Positions 1 through 10,200 of a stretch of 64,000 nucleotides of DNA are shown here, one piece after another. A program made the translations under genes and the position numbers. Positions within the stretch are counted from its first letter, which is position 1. The number at the start of each line of letters is the position of its first letter. The notes under the pieces were generated by a model. The model was not told where the DNA came from, made no database searches, and saw only the letters and a program-made list of their open reading frames with translations. The stretch lies in the IMG/VR virus record IMGVR_UViG_3300045110_000102, positions 1 through 64,000 of that record; one strand, written 5' to 3'. This stretch comes from a virus.

Positions 1-933
1 CGGTCCGAAGAGATCACGCGTCGGCACGTGCGAGGCGCGATGCTGTCGCCGCCGGGATGGTTGAGCGAGATCATCGAGCGCGCGATTGCCAAGGGCATCG
101 AGCAGGCGGGTCAGGAGTTGAAGGCTACGCTCGATCATCTCGATCCGCTCGCGGTTCAGCAGTTGCACACGTTCGCTGCGGTGAACGAGGTCAAGGGCAT
201 TGCCAACGAGAGCAACCGGCGCATCGTGCGTCATATCGCGGACGCGATGGAAGCGAAGCAGTCGCCTGATGAATTGATGCGAGAAGTGCGTGCCACACTG
301 GAGAAGATCACACGCTATCGACTCAACATGCTGGTCAACACCGGAGTCGTGCGCGCCGTCAACGCAGGCAAGCTGTTCGCGTACGAGGATCAGGGTGTTC
401 GGCAGGTCGGCATCATCCCCGAGTGGATGCCGCAGATGGTGCATCGTGATCACATACACGACGCCAAGAGAAAAAAGCCAGCAGCACAGACCCGCACCGA
501 CATCACTCCAGAAGAAGATGAGACGCGCTACAAGTTCATGTCGCGCTGCGTGGACGAGCTTGGTGATGAGGACGAGTGCCAGTTGCTCTGGGAATTGGCG
601 CAGGATGATGTGGCGAGCAAGCCGCGCAAGTCGCGCTATAAGCGGGAAGCGAAGTCATCGCGCACGCAGCAGCGACGCGAGAAGGCTGAGCGAGAGCTTG
701 AGGCGCGGCTTCAAGGTGGTGTCGGCATTCTCACGGCAGGTGATGACAAGGTCTGCGACGATTGCAACGACATCGCTGCGCAAGCTCCGTACACGATAGA
801 TAAAGCGCGCGATCTGATTCCGGCGCATCCGAATTGTCGCTGCGCGTTCGTGCCGTACGATGACGAGCGCTACGCGCCAATCGATGAGATGGAAGAGCTT
901 TCCGAACAGATCGAGGAATTGTTCGGTGAGTGA
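1..933 (+). CDS. Phage head morphogenesis protein, MuF / SPP1 gp7-like (5' end outside window)
   Basis: A minor head protein of the MuF/SPP1 gp7 type, which sits at the portal and helps DNA packaging or head completion. The frame is open to the left edge, so the start probably lies outside; a GTG at base 28 is the first start codon seen. The body is helical and charged. The C-terminus carries the family signature VCDDC, then about 25 residues on HPNCRC, followed by PY, a Cys/His cluster typical of the MuF C-terminal region. The next gene starts at a GTG inside its last codons, so the two are translationally coupled. A second protein at 18977-19582 shares the same Cys motif. Family assignment is from motif and position. 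Confidence 0.75.
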   Translation, partial: RSEEITRRHVRGAMLSPPGWLSEIIERAIAKGIEQAGQELKATLDHLDPLAVQQLHTFAAVNEVKGIANESNRRIVRHIADAMEAKQSPDELMREVRATLEKITRYRLNMLVNTGVVRAVNAGKLFAYEDQGVRQVGIIPEWMPQMVHRDHIHDAKRKKPAAQTRTDITPEEDETRYKFMSRCVDELGDEDECQLLWELAQDDVASKPRKSRYKREAKSSRTQQRREKAERELEARLQGGVGILTAGDDKVCDDCNDIAAQAPYTIDKARDLIPAHPNCRCAFVPYDDERYAPIDEMEELSEQIEELFGE

Positions 934-1108
934 TTTGCAGCGCGGCTATCTGCCCGACGGCAAGGACCGACAGCATCCGGTGAAAGACCCTGATGACCGT
1001 GAGCAGGTGTCGGCACCGGCGCTGTGGCGTAACCCGGGAATCCGGACTTGGTACAGCACGGTTAATTATCCGAACGTGCCTACCGGTCCGGTGATCGATG
1101 TCAGATGA
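926..1108 (+). CDS. Small hypothetical protein (60 aa)
   Basis: A short gene between the MuF-type gene and the collagen-like gene. The GTG start overlaps the preceding stop by 8 bases and its own stop overlaps the next ATG, so all three are coupled. The sequence is polar with Tyr/Trp/Pro near the C-terminus ([17 protein letters not shown]). It resembles the short N-terminal pieces of tail-fibre proteins, but I do not recognise a family. Confidence 0.55.
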   Translation: MSDLQRGYLPDGKDRQHPVKDPDDREQVSAPALWRNPGIRTWYSTVNYPNVPTGPVIDVR

Positions 1109-4100
1109 CAAGTCAAAGGCAAAGATGCGCGGCTTCGTGGTGCAGAATTCTGCATCGCAGTCGCCGCCTGTCGATCCGCTTGATCCACTCGTCTGGCTGA
1201 TCAATCGCCTGCACGTTGATGAAGATGATCAACCGCTGCAGGAAGGAATCTTTTCTAACTACAACGACGACATCGTTGTCGAAGTAGACGAAGGCACGCT
1301 GGTTGGGCGCACCTCTCCAGCACGCGGGCCTGCTCAGCGCATCGTCGTCGCGTCCCCCCTGACGCTTGAAGACGGTGTGCTGACGGGCACGCCCGGCGGC
1401 GAGCAAGGTCCGCAAGGTCCTATCGGTCCGCAGGGTCCAATCGGTGCGACCGGTCAGCAAGGCGCGAAGGGCGACAAGGGCGATCAAGGTGTGCCCGGTC
1501 CGCAGGGGCCGAAGGGCAACGACGGTCAACGCGGTGCGCAAGGCGAGCGCGGCGCTGCAGGTCCGCAAGGTCCGAAGGGCGAGAGCGGCCCGCAAGGCCC
1601 GAAGGGCGATGTCGGTTTGCCCGGCGCGCCCGGTCCGCAAGGCGAAGACTCAACGGTGCCCGGCCCGCCGGGTGCAACAGGTGCGCAAGGTCCGCGCGGT
1701 CCCGCAGGTCCGCAGGGTGCAGCGTCAACGATCCCGGGACCGCAAGGCCCGCAGGGACCGCAAGGCGAGATCGGTCCTGCAGGTCCTGTCGGCGCTGACT
1801 CAACGGTGCCCGGTCCTGCAGGTCCTGCAGGTGCAGCAGGTGCGCAAGGCGAGCCCGGCCCGAGCGGTGCGGACTCAACGGTGCCGGGTCCTCCCGGTGC
1901 GATTGGTCCCGCTGGTCCGCAGGGATTGCAAGGTGATCAAGGCCCCGTCGGTCCGCAAGGATTGCAGGGCGTGCCCGGCGCTGAAGGCGCGGCATCAACA
2001 GTGCCGGGGCCTGAAGGCCCGCAGGGTGTGCAAGGTCCTGCAGGCGCTGATGGCGTCGATGGTGTTGATGGAGTCGATGGCGCACCCGGCGCGCAAGGTC
2101 CCGCTGGTGCCGAAGGTCCTGCAGGGCAACTCGGCGCGAAGGGCGATCAGGGCGACATGGGGCCGCAAGGTCCCGCTGGTGTGCCCGGCGCTCAAGGCGC
2201 GCAAGGCCCGCAGGGATTGCAAGGGCCGGAAGGCTCGCAAGGTGTCGCTGGTGCTGACTCAACAGTGCCCGGACCAGAGGGACCGCAAGGCGTCGCTGGT
2301 CCTGCGGGCGCGCAAGGCGCGCAAGGTGTTGCTGGTGTCGCTGGCCCGCAAGGTGCGAAGGGCGATGCAGGTGCCGACGGCCCGCAAGGTGTTGCTGGTG
2401 CCGATGGTGCTGACAGTGTTGTGCCGGGGCCGATGGGTCCTGCAGGCGCGCAAGGTGTGCAAGGCGTTGCAGGTCCCGCAGGTCCTGCAGGTGTGCAAGG
2501 TGAGAAGGGCGACACCGGTCCTGCAGGTGCTGATGGCGTCGGCGAAGTTGATGAAGCTCCGCTCGACGGAAAGATTTACGGACGCGTCAACGCGACGTGG
2601 ACCGAAGTCATCCACACCGGTGAAGGTGGCGGTGGTGAACAGGGTCCTGCAGGTCCGATGGGTCCTGCCGGTCCGCAAGGCGAGCCCGGTCAAGACGGCG
2701 TCGATGGAGAGCACGGCGTCGATGGCGCTCCCGGTGTGCAAGGCCCGATGGGTCCGCAAGGTCCCGCAGGTGCCGACGGCATCGACGGTGAAGACGGCGC
2801 AACAGGTGCGCCGGGAGCGCAGGGACCGAAGGGCGACACGGGTGCAGCAGGTCGCGACGGTGTCGATGGTGTAGACGGCGCGCCGGGCGAGCAAGGCGTT
2901 CAAGGTCCGAAGGGCGATCAAGGCGCGAGCGTCGTCGGTCCTGCTGGTCCGGCTGGCCCGCAAGGATTGCAAGGCCCGCAAGGTCTGCCCGGCGTCAAGG
3001 GTGCTGACGGTGTCGATGGTGTCGATGGTACGCCGGGCGCTGAAGGTCCGCGCGGCATCCAAGGCCCGCAAGGCGTACAGGGTGAGCCGGGTCCGATAGG
3101 TCCGCGCGGTGCCGACGGTGCTGATGGTGACGACGGCGCAGCAGGCGCGCAGGGACCGCAGGGCGCGCAAGGTCTGCAAGGTCCTCCGGGCGTCGCTGGT
3201 GCGGACTCGACCGTGCCGGGACCGCAAGGGCCGAAGGGTGATCAAGGTCAACAGGGCGCGCCCGGTGTTGATGGAGCGCAGGGTCCCGCAGGTGTCGCGG
3301 GTGCTGCAGGTGCCGACGGTGTGGACGGCGCGCCGGGCGAGCCCGGCGCTGATGGTGCCGACGGTGCCGATGGGCTGAACGGTCCGCCCGGATCGCGCGG
3401 CCCGCAAGGTGTGCAAGGCCCGCCCGGGATGGCGGGTGCGGAAGGTCCGCAAGGCGTACAGGGTCCCGAAGGTCCTGCAGGTCCGGAAGGTCCTGCATCG
3501 ACGGTCCCGGGGCCAGAAGGACCGGCGGGCCTTCCCGGTCCGGCTGGTCCCGTGGGTCCGCAAGGCCCGCAGGGTGTGCAGGGTTATCAGGGGCCGAAGG
3601 GCGACGCAGGCCCGCAAGGTGAAAGCGGTGCACAAGGCGAGCCCGGTGTTGACGGCGCTGACTCAACAGTACCGGGACCGCAGGGCGAATCGGGACCGCA
3701 AGGTGAACAAGGTGAGACCGGACCGCAGGGGCCGATAGGTCCGCAGGGTCCGCAAGGTTGGCAGGGTGAAGCGGGCGAAGTGCCCGAGGCTCCTGTCGAT
3801 GGCCGCATCTACGGTCGCATCAATCGCACGTGGCAAGAGGTCGTTCACGGCGAAGGCGGTGGCGGCGCAGCGCGCGTCATCATCTCCGACACTGCGCCAG
3901 CGAATGCAGTGCACGGCGATCTGTGGTGGCGTTCATCGTCTGGCACGATGTTCGTTCGCTTCGATGACGGGTCGAGCGCGCAATGGGTTGTCGAAGCGCA
4001 GTGGCCGATCATCACGAGCGACACGCCGCCGCAAGGCGTGCGCGTCAACACGCTGTGGTTCAAGTCCGCGACGCGTCAGACATTCATCCTCTATCAGGAT

Positions 4101-4331
4101 GCAAGCTCGACGCAGTGGATCGAGATCAGTGGTCCGTCTGGTCAAGCGTTGATCAGCGACACTCCGCCAGCCAACGCGCCGCAGGGTGCGTTCTGGTGGA
4201 GTTCAGCGAGTGGCGCGCTGTTCGTTCGCTACGGTTCGATATGGGCGCAGGCAATCATGCCTGCTGCAGAGAGTCCGACAATAGCGATGCTGCTCGCGCG
4301 CATCGAAGCGCTCGAAGCGAGACTCACGTGA
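1098..4331 (+). CDS. Collagen-like repeat phage structural protein (tail fibre / adhesin)
   Basis: A 1077-residue protein. About 98 N-terminal residues of non-repeat sequence may anchor it to the virion. Then come two long Gly-X-Y collagen blocks (about residues 99-480 and 514-890) rich in GPQGP, GADG and GVDG triplets. A higher-order repeat, (A/D)STVPGPxGP, recurs about ten times. Each block is followed by a short module of the form EAPxDGxxYGRxNxTW. The C-terminus has three copies of a 40-residue unit (SDTxPxxAxxGxxWW) and ends in a short coiled coil ([12 protein letters not shown]). Collagen-like blocks are known in phage fibres as trimeric stalks, so this is likely a trimeric fibre or capsid decoration. 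The same small modules occur in the next gene. Its position inside the head module is unusual. Confidence 0.8.
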   Translation: MSDDKSKAKMRGFVVQNSASQSPPVDPLDPLVWLINRLHVDEDDQPLQEGIFSNYNDDIVVEVDEGTLVGRTSPARGPAQRIVVASPLTLEDGVLTGTPGGEQGPQGPIGPQGPIGATGQQGAKGDKGDQGVPGPQGPKGNDGQRGAQGERGAAGPQGPKGESGPQGPKGDVGLPGAPGPQGEDSTVPGPPGATGAQGPRGPAGPQGAASTIPGPQGPQGPQGEIGPAGPVGADSTVPGPAGPAGAAGAQGEPGPSGADSTVPGPPGAIGPAGPQGLQGDQGPVGPQGLQGVPGAEGAASTVPGPEGPQGVQGPAGADGVDGVDGVDGAPGAQGPAGAEGPAGQLGAKGDQGDMGPQGPAGVPGAQGAQGPQGLQGPEGSQGVAGADSTVPGPEGPQGVAGPAGAQGAQGVAGVAGPQGAKGDAGADGPQGVAGADGADSVVPGPMGPAGAQGVQGVAGPAGPAGVQGEKGDTGPAGADGVGEVDEAPLDGKIYGRVNATWTEVIHTGEGGGGEQGPAGPMGPAGPQGEPGQDGVDGEHGVDGAPGVQGPMGPQGPAGADGIDGEDGATGAPGAQGPKGDTGAAGRDGVDGVDGAPGEQGVQGPKGDQGASVVGPAGPAGPQGLQGPQGLPGVKGADGVDGVDGTPGAEGPRGIQGPQGVQGEPGPIGPRGADGADGDDGAAGAQGPQGAQGLQGPPGVAGADSTVPGPQGPKGDQGQQGAPGVDGAQGPAGVAGAAGADGVDGAPGEPGADGADGADGLNGPPGSRGPQGVQGPPGMAGAEGPQGVQGPEGPAGPEGPASTVPGPEGPAGLPGPAGPVGPQGPQGVQGYQGPKGDAGPQGESGAQGEPGVDGADSTVPGPQGESGPQGEQGETGPQGPIGPQGPQGWQGEAGEVPEAPVDGRIYGRINRTWQEVVHGEGGGGAARVIISDTAPANAVHGDLWWRSSSGTMFVRFDDGSSAQWVVEAQWPIITSDTPPQGVRVNTLWFKSATRQTFILYQDASSTQWIEISGPSGQALISDTPPANAPQGAFWWSSASGALFVRYGSIWAQAIMPAAESPTIAMLLARIEALEARLT

Positions 4332-4344
4332 CGGAGAATGTTTG

Positions 4345-7257
4345 ATGGCGATGGATTTTCCGGACAACCCAACTGTCGGCGATGTCTATGGCCCGTACAC
4401 GTGGGACGGAGAGAAGTGGGTGACGATGTCGAGCGGCGGCGGTTCGACCGGCGGCATCACGCAGCAGGAAGCCGACGCGCGCTATGTCAATGTCGTGGGT
4501 GATCAGATGACCGGCGATCTCTCGTTTGAAAGTGCAAGCACGGACTCGCCAGCGAAGATCGTCGGCAAGGTCGGCGGCGTGGTGCGTTGGTCGATGAAGA
4601 TCGGCGGCACCGATCCTGCGAAGCTGCCGGGCGTCGAGTCGATGTTCGAGATCGATGTGCACAACGAAGACGGCAGCGTGAAGGGTCCCGCGCTGGTGGT
4701 CGATCCGTACGGCAACATCCATGTGCCGTACACGCTCGCGGTGCTCGGCAATTCTTGGTTCGCTGCAGGTGTGCGGCTCGGCAAAGACCCGACAGACAAT
4801 CTCGATGCAGTGACCAAGCAGTACGCCGATGGACTGGTGATCGAAGCCGGTGGCATGCCCGATGCGCCGAGCGATGCGCTGACATACGGACGACACGCGG
4901 CGACGTGGGAGTCCGTGTTCAGTCTCTCACGTGGCGGCACTGTCGCTGCAAGTGCTGGTGTCCGCTTCGCTGGCGACACGCAGTTCGATGGCCAGATCAA
5001 CGCGATGGGCGATCTCGAAGTCGCTGGCACCGCGCGCATGTACACCGATCCGGTGTTGCCGGAAGACCTTGCGCACAAGGCCTATGTCGATGCCGCTATC
5101 GCAGCAGGCGGAGGCAGTGGCGGTGGCGGTGGCGACTATCTTCCGCTCACTGGTGGCACGCTCACTGGCAAACTGATCGGAGCGCAGAGCGCAGAGGGCC
5201 GCGCCGATCCGATGATCGCGTTCGGCGATGGCTCAAGCGGCATCGCGTATCACGAGACGCGCGACGCTATCGCGATGTACTCGGTTAGCTGCGTGGTGAA
5301 CGGCATTCCGATCTGGACTGCGTTCTCCGACAAGAGTTGGGGCACGCAGTTCTGGCGACCGTGGCGCAGTTCGGTGATTGAAGAAGGCATGGCCGCGCCT
5401 GCGTACTCGTGGGCGGGCAACAGCAACAGCGGCATGTATAGCGAGGACGGCTCGTCTTCGGTTGGCTTCTCTGTCGCTGGCAGCGAGAAGCTGAAGCTGA
5501 TGACGGGCTCGATCCAAGTCGCGCCCGATATTCACTTCACGCTCGGCATGGACCCTGCTGATCCGATGAGCGCGGCGACGAAGCAGTACGTCGATGCGCA
5601 AGTCGCAGCAGGTGGTGGCGGCGGCACCGGCGGCGTGCCCGAGGCTCCTTCCGATGGAAAGCTCTACGGCAGAAAAGATGTTGCGTGGTCGGAGATCGTC
5701 GGCGGCGGCGGACTGCCCGACGCGCCGAGCAATGACGGCTACTACGGTCGGCACAACGGCAATTGGCAGCAGGTGCTCTCGATCAACGGCGGCGGCATCT
5801 CCGGCAATCTGTCGATAGGTGGACAGCTACAGGTTACGTCTTCCGTCTTCGCCAAAGTGTTCGAGGCGTGGGGCGATTCGCTCTACACCCACGGCGGCTA
5901 CGTTGGACTCTACAAGACCGCAGCCGGATTGAACGCGCGCGTCTATGGCGGACTCAATGACGAAGTGCGTCGGTGGGACGTCACGCTCGGCAACGAAGAG
6001 ATCGAGACGCCACTTACGAACACCGGCTCGAACTTCGAGATCGCATCGTATGACGATCTCGGCGAGCGTCGCATCGTCGCGAAGTTTGATCGTGCGACCG
6101 GGCTCGGCACCGTGTCCGGCAATCCTGTCAATGCGCTCGGCATCGCGACCAAGCAGTACGTTGACAGCAACGCAGGCGGCGGCGGTGGCGCATCGGTGAT
6201 CGCATCCGACACGATGCCGGTCGGCGCTGCGAACAACGTGCTGTGGTGGGACTCGACGCGAGGCAAGCTCTTCATCAACTACGCTGACGCGGACTCGACG
6301 CAGTTCGTCGAAGCCGTGAAGCTGCCGCCGCAGGTCGAGCCCGGCATCGAAGAAGCTCCGGTTGACTCCTCCGACATTCCGTACGCGCGCCGCAGGAATC
6401 GCTGGGTGCGCGTGCCGATGAAGGGGCACATCTGGGGGCTCAGTGTCTACGCTAGCAACACCGCGAACCCGGGCCTCGAAGGCGCTGATCCGCAGTTGCA
6501 GATGGCGGAGGGCTTCGGTGTCACCGGTGGTGAAGCGGTGGACAAGTGGGGCCGCTTCGTGATGCCTGACGGCGGCGGCTGGAAGGGCATGGGTCCGTTC
6601 GAAGAAGGCCGACAAGGTGCGGGCGGTCTGTGGTCATCGAGCGGTGACTACGTCGTGAAGCCCGATCAATGGTATCGCGTCTATCTGATCGGCAAGGATA
6701 ACGGCGAGACCGATCTTTGCTACACGCTCGAAGACTTCTGGCAACCGCCGACGGGCTTCACCGCGTATCGCCGCATCGGTATGGTGAAGACGAAGGCCGC
6801 AGGCATCGTCGGCATCCGCGCGTTTCACGCTGGCGGGCAAGGCGTCAACTATTGGTTCGATCCTCCGTGCGATCAACTGATCGCCAACCACACGGTCGGC
6901 GTGCCGAACAACGGCCTGCTCTTGTCCGCACCAGACGTCTACGGTGCAGAGGCGTTCGGCACCATCACGCTTGAGTGCGGCTCAACGCCCGGCGCGCATC
7001 TGCTCTATCCATCGGATCAGTTGTTTCAAGGCGGACCGCCTGTGCCGCTATCAAATGGCGGCGATCAATACTGGACGATCTCGGCGAACACGATGGGGCG
7101 CGCGACCGCGCAGTGGAATCTGCCGGTGTATTCCGCGACGCATCCGAGGAACGCAGGCTTCATCAACTCGCAGCATTCGACAACAAGCACCGACGTCGTG
7201 CGCATCTTCACGCGCGGCTGGGTTGATCCGCGCGGCGCAGACAAAGATCAGGATTGA
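4345..7257 (+). CDS. Tail-fibre-like protein with TKQYVD repeats
   Basis: A 970-residue fibre-type protein. ATG 4345 is chosen because GGAG lies about 8 bases upstream; a TTG is one codon earlier. The N-terminus has GDVYGPYTWDGEKW, shared with the next gene, and MTGDLSF. Four tail-fibre repeats of the TKQYVD/HKAYVD kind occur near residues 156, 243, 412 and 601. They alternate with Gly-rich hinges and four APSDxxxYGR modules also found in the collagen-like protein. Near residues 620-660 is one copy of the DTMPxxxxxxLWW unit of the upstream gene. The C-terminal 300 residues are unique and probably form the receptor-binding tip. Function is by analogy with modular phage fibres. Confidence 0.75.
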   Translation: MAMDFPDNPTVGDVYGPYTWDGEKWVTMSSGGGSTGGITQQEADARYVNVVGDQMTGDLSFESASTDSPAKIVGKVGGVVRWSMKIGGTDPAKLPGVESMFEIDVHNEDGSVKGPALVVDPYGNIHVPYTLAVLGNSWFAAGVRLGKDPTDNLDAVTKQYADGLVIEAGGMPDAPSDALTYGRHAATWESVFSLSRGGTVAASAGVRFAGDTQFDGQINAMGDLEVAGTARMYTDPVLPEDLAHKAYVDAAIAAGGGSGGGGGDYLPLTGGTLTGKLIGAQSAEGRADPMIAFGDGSSGIAYHETRDAIAMYSVSCVVNGIPIWTAFSDKSWGTQFWRPWRSSVIEEGMAAPAYSWAGNSNSGMYSEDGSSSVGFSVAGSEKLKLMTGSIQVAPDIHFTLGMDPADPMSAATKQYVDAQVAAGGGGGTGGVPEAPSDGKLYGRKDVAWSEIVGGGGLPDAPSNDGYYGRHNGNWQQVLSINGGGISGNLSIGGQLQVTSSVFAKVFEAWGDSLYTHGGYVGLYKTAAGLNARVYGGLNDEVRRWDVTLGNEEIETPLTNTGSNFEIASYDDLGERRIVAKFDRATGLGTVSGNPVNALGIATKQYVDSNAGGGGGASVIASDTMPVGAANNVLWWDSTRGKLFINYADADSTQFVEAVKLPPQVEPGIEEAPVDSSDIPYARRRNRWVRVPMKGHIWGLSVYASNTANPGLEGADPQLQMAEGFGVTGGEAVDKWGRFVMPDGGGWKGMGPFEEGRQGAGGLWSSSGDYVVKPDQWYRVYLIGKDNGETDLCYTLEDFWQPPTGFTAYRRIGMVKTKAAGIVGIRAFHAGGQGVNYWFDPPCDQLIANHTVGVPNNGLLLSAPDVYGAEAFGTITLECGSTPGAHLLYPSDQLFQGGPPVPLSNGGDQYWTISANTMGRATAQWNLPVYSATHPRNAGFINSQHSTTSTDVVRIFTRGWVDPRGADKDQD

Positions 7258-7262
7258 TCATC

Positions 7263-10200
7263 ATGGGATATAATTTTCCGAGCGCACCGATCTACGGCGA
7301 AGTCTACGAAGACTATGCGTGGGACGGCGAGAAGTGGATGTGCGGCAAGCTCTCCGCGCCCGGCTGGGTGCCGCAGGGCGCGCTGGTGCACATCGAATTC
7401 TATGGCGGCGTCGCGCGCGCGTGGGACGGCACCGGACTGCTCGATGGTGTCGGCATCAGTGCGCTGCTCGGCAACGATCCGAACGCGGGCATGTGGAGCG
7501 GCGGCAGCGAGTACTCGCCCGATGGCGTGACCGAGAACGGCTACGACTACAACGCATTCAACGGCAGCTACTACGCACCAGCGGCAGTCGGCGTGCTGAA
7601 GGCGCTGCTGCCGAACGCGCTCACCTATGTGGTGACGTGCAACTTCGATGAGTGGTACGCGGAAATGTACATGGCGCTGATTCCGGAAGGCGCTGACACC
7701 GGCAACGTCGAGATATGGTCAACGGTCGGCGGCAACATCGCTGCGTATACCGACAGCGGCGTGGGCCTTGAGCTTCCCGGCGCGTACAACACCGAGCCCG
7801 GCGTCTTCAAACAGAACCGCATCGCGTTCACGCATCGACCGCCGATTGATGGCGCAGAGGGATTGCTTGCGATCTCGGCGAACGGTAGCGAGGCGGTGCA
7901 GGCACCGCTGACCGGCGCTGACTTCCTCGGCGGACTGAACTCATCGTGGTACATCGACAACATCCCGCTGCACGCGATCACGATCTACGAAGAGCAGCCG
8001 GTCGAAGCGCTGCAGGTGCTGAGCAATCTTCACCTCGCGCCAGAGATCAGAGCGCTCACGCCGCGCGATGTCGAGATCAGCGGCGCTGCGTTCGAGCTAA
8101 CCGTGCAGGGCTTCTCGTTTGATGAAGCCGCAGTCGTGCAGGTCGATGGCGTCGATGTGCCGACGGTGTACTCCAGCGCAACGGTCTTGACCGCGACGCT
8201 GCAGGGCTCGGTGACGACGGCAACGGTGCAAGTCACCGTCAAGGGCGGCGATGCGCGCGTGAGCAACGCGCACGAAGTCGCGTTCTACGACAGGATCACC
8301 GGTCCGACGTGGGCGCTCGGCGCATCGGTGTTCATCGATCTGATCAAGCCCGGTCGCGTGTGGACCGGCACCGAAGTGCTCGACGCAGACGCCGCGACAG
8401 GCATCGGACTCTTCCTCGGCCACGACGATGCGACCAACGCGTATGTCGGCGGATCGTACACGTGCTACGACCAGCGCGTGGTGCAGATCGAGGGCTACAA
8501 TTCAAGCTGGCTCAACGGCACCAATCGCATCCCGGCATATCTCGACGCGATCAAGGAGTATCTGCTCAGCACCGAGGGCGCGACGCTGCAGGTGACGACG
8601 CGCACCACCGCAGGCTGGTGGGTGAAGCGACCGAAGCTCGTGTTCACGTCGAACAATGCGGCGAACTACATCACGGTGCAGCAGGCTGCTGCTGCCTACA
8701 CTCTCACGGCGCGCGCTGGTCCGCTCAACCTGACGGCAGATGGCTGCTTCGTCGAGCCAACGGGCGAGAGCTATGAGCAGTACATTCGCAATCGCTTCGC
8801 GCTGACGCTCGCGGGCACGCGCTTGGAGTTCGCAGCGAATGGCGTCGCCGCCAGCTTGGTCAGTGCAACGCTCACCGAGGCGGACCGTCCGTCAGCGAAC
8901 CCGCTGACCGGCATCGTTGAGGATGGCTACAACATCGAGAGCATTGCGCTCTATGCGCCGCTGCCCGACACCACGGGGCTCGTTGAACTGAGTTCGCTGG
9001 ATGCGACCGCACCGCCTGCGCTGGTGCCGACGCTGACCGGCATCAGCCCAGCGACCGGCGAGACTGGCGGCGCGGCCTTCACGCTTACCGCGACTGGCAC
9101 CAACTTCACCGCGACCAGCGTCATCAACGCTGGCAGCATCGATGTGGCGACGACGTTCGTCAGCGACACGACGTTGACCGCGAGCCTCACGCCGCCTTTG
9201 ATCGACGGCAACGTGCTGGTGCTCGTGAAGGATGGCGCGGCAACTACCACAGGGTTTGAGATTGTCTTCACGACGCCGATGCCTGCGCCTGACTGGGTGC
9301 CGGAAGGCGCGGAGGTCTTCATTGAATTCACCGGCGCAGGGACCGCGCGCGCATGGGATGGTGTTGCGGAGTACGACGCGGCGACGATTGAAGGCGCGCT
9401 GCTCGGCAAAGATGCCGACAGCGACATGTGGAATTACGACAGCCTCTACGATCCGGCAGCGATCACCGATCTCGGCTACGATTATTATTCTGTCAGTGCG
9501 GCGTACGCTCCAGCGGCGCTCGGCAAACTGAAGCAGATGCTGGCGGAAGGCCTGACGCTGGTCATCAAGTACGGGCTCAACAGTCTCCACAACGATCCGT
9601 ACCTCGCGTTCAACAGCGGCCAGCCGTCAGCCATCGAGATAAGTCTTAGCGTCGCCGAGGTCGTCAGCGTCTATTCGCCGAACGGCAGAGTGACTCTTGT
9701 CGGCCAAGCCTTTGACCAAGCGACCGCTGATGGCGAGCGCTATCCGAACGTGATCGCGTACACGCTGACGCCGACGCGCTCTGAAATCTCGATCAACGGC
9801 ATGCAGGCGAAGGCCGAGAATATGGGGCAAATCGATTTCCCCAACGGTCCGCCGACCGGGCTCTATCTCGACGGCGGCGACATCGTGAGCATCGCTGCGT
9901 ATCCACCGCAAGCGAAGGAGCAGTTGCCGCTGCTGAGCGCGGTGCCGGTCAAGGCCTACTCGGTGATGCCCGTGGAAGTGCCGATCAACACCACCATCGT
10001 CGAAGTCACCGTCAAGGGTGCCAACTTCTTCAACTGCGTCGTGCAGGTCGATGGCATCGATCAGCCGAACATCTTCACGGACAGCCCGACGTCAATCAGG
10101 ATGGTCTCTTGGAATTCCGGCATGACCGTCGGCGAAGAGAGAGTTGTCACGGTCAGAAACATCCTGACCGACGAGGTGTCGAGCGCAGTGCTGATGAGGC

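Noticed and set aside
1444-2874. Rightward 476-aa frame inside the collagen-like gene
   Set aside because: Arg/Lys/Val/Ala repeat product from a shifted collagen frame; no leader.
2259-3635. Long leftward open frame (458 aa) opposite the collagen-like gene
   Set aside because: It is the antisense shadow of Gly-X-Y repeats; low-complexity Arg/Thr/Leu product, no ribosome site.
1395-3760. Direct repeats that could be taken for a CRISPR-like array
   Set aside because: Repeats are codon-phased Gly-X-Y units with no constant repeat/spacer alternation.
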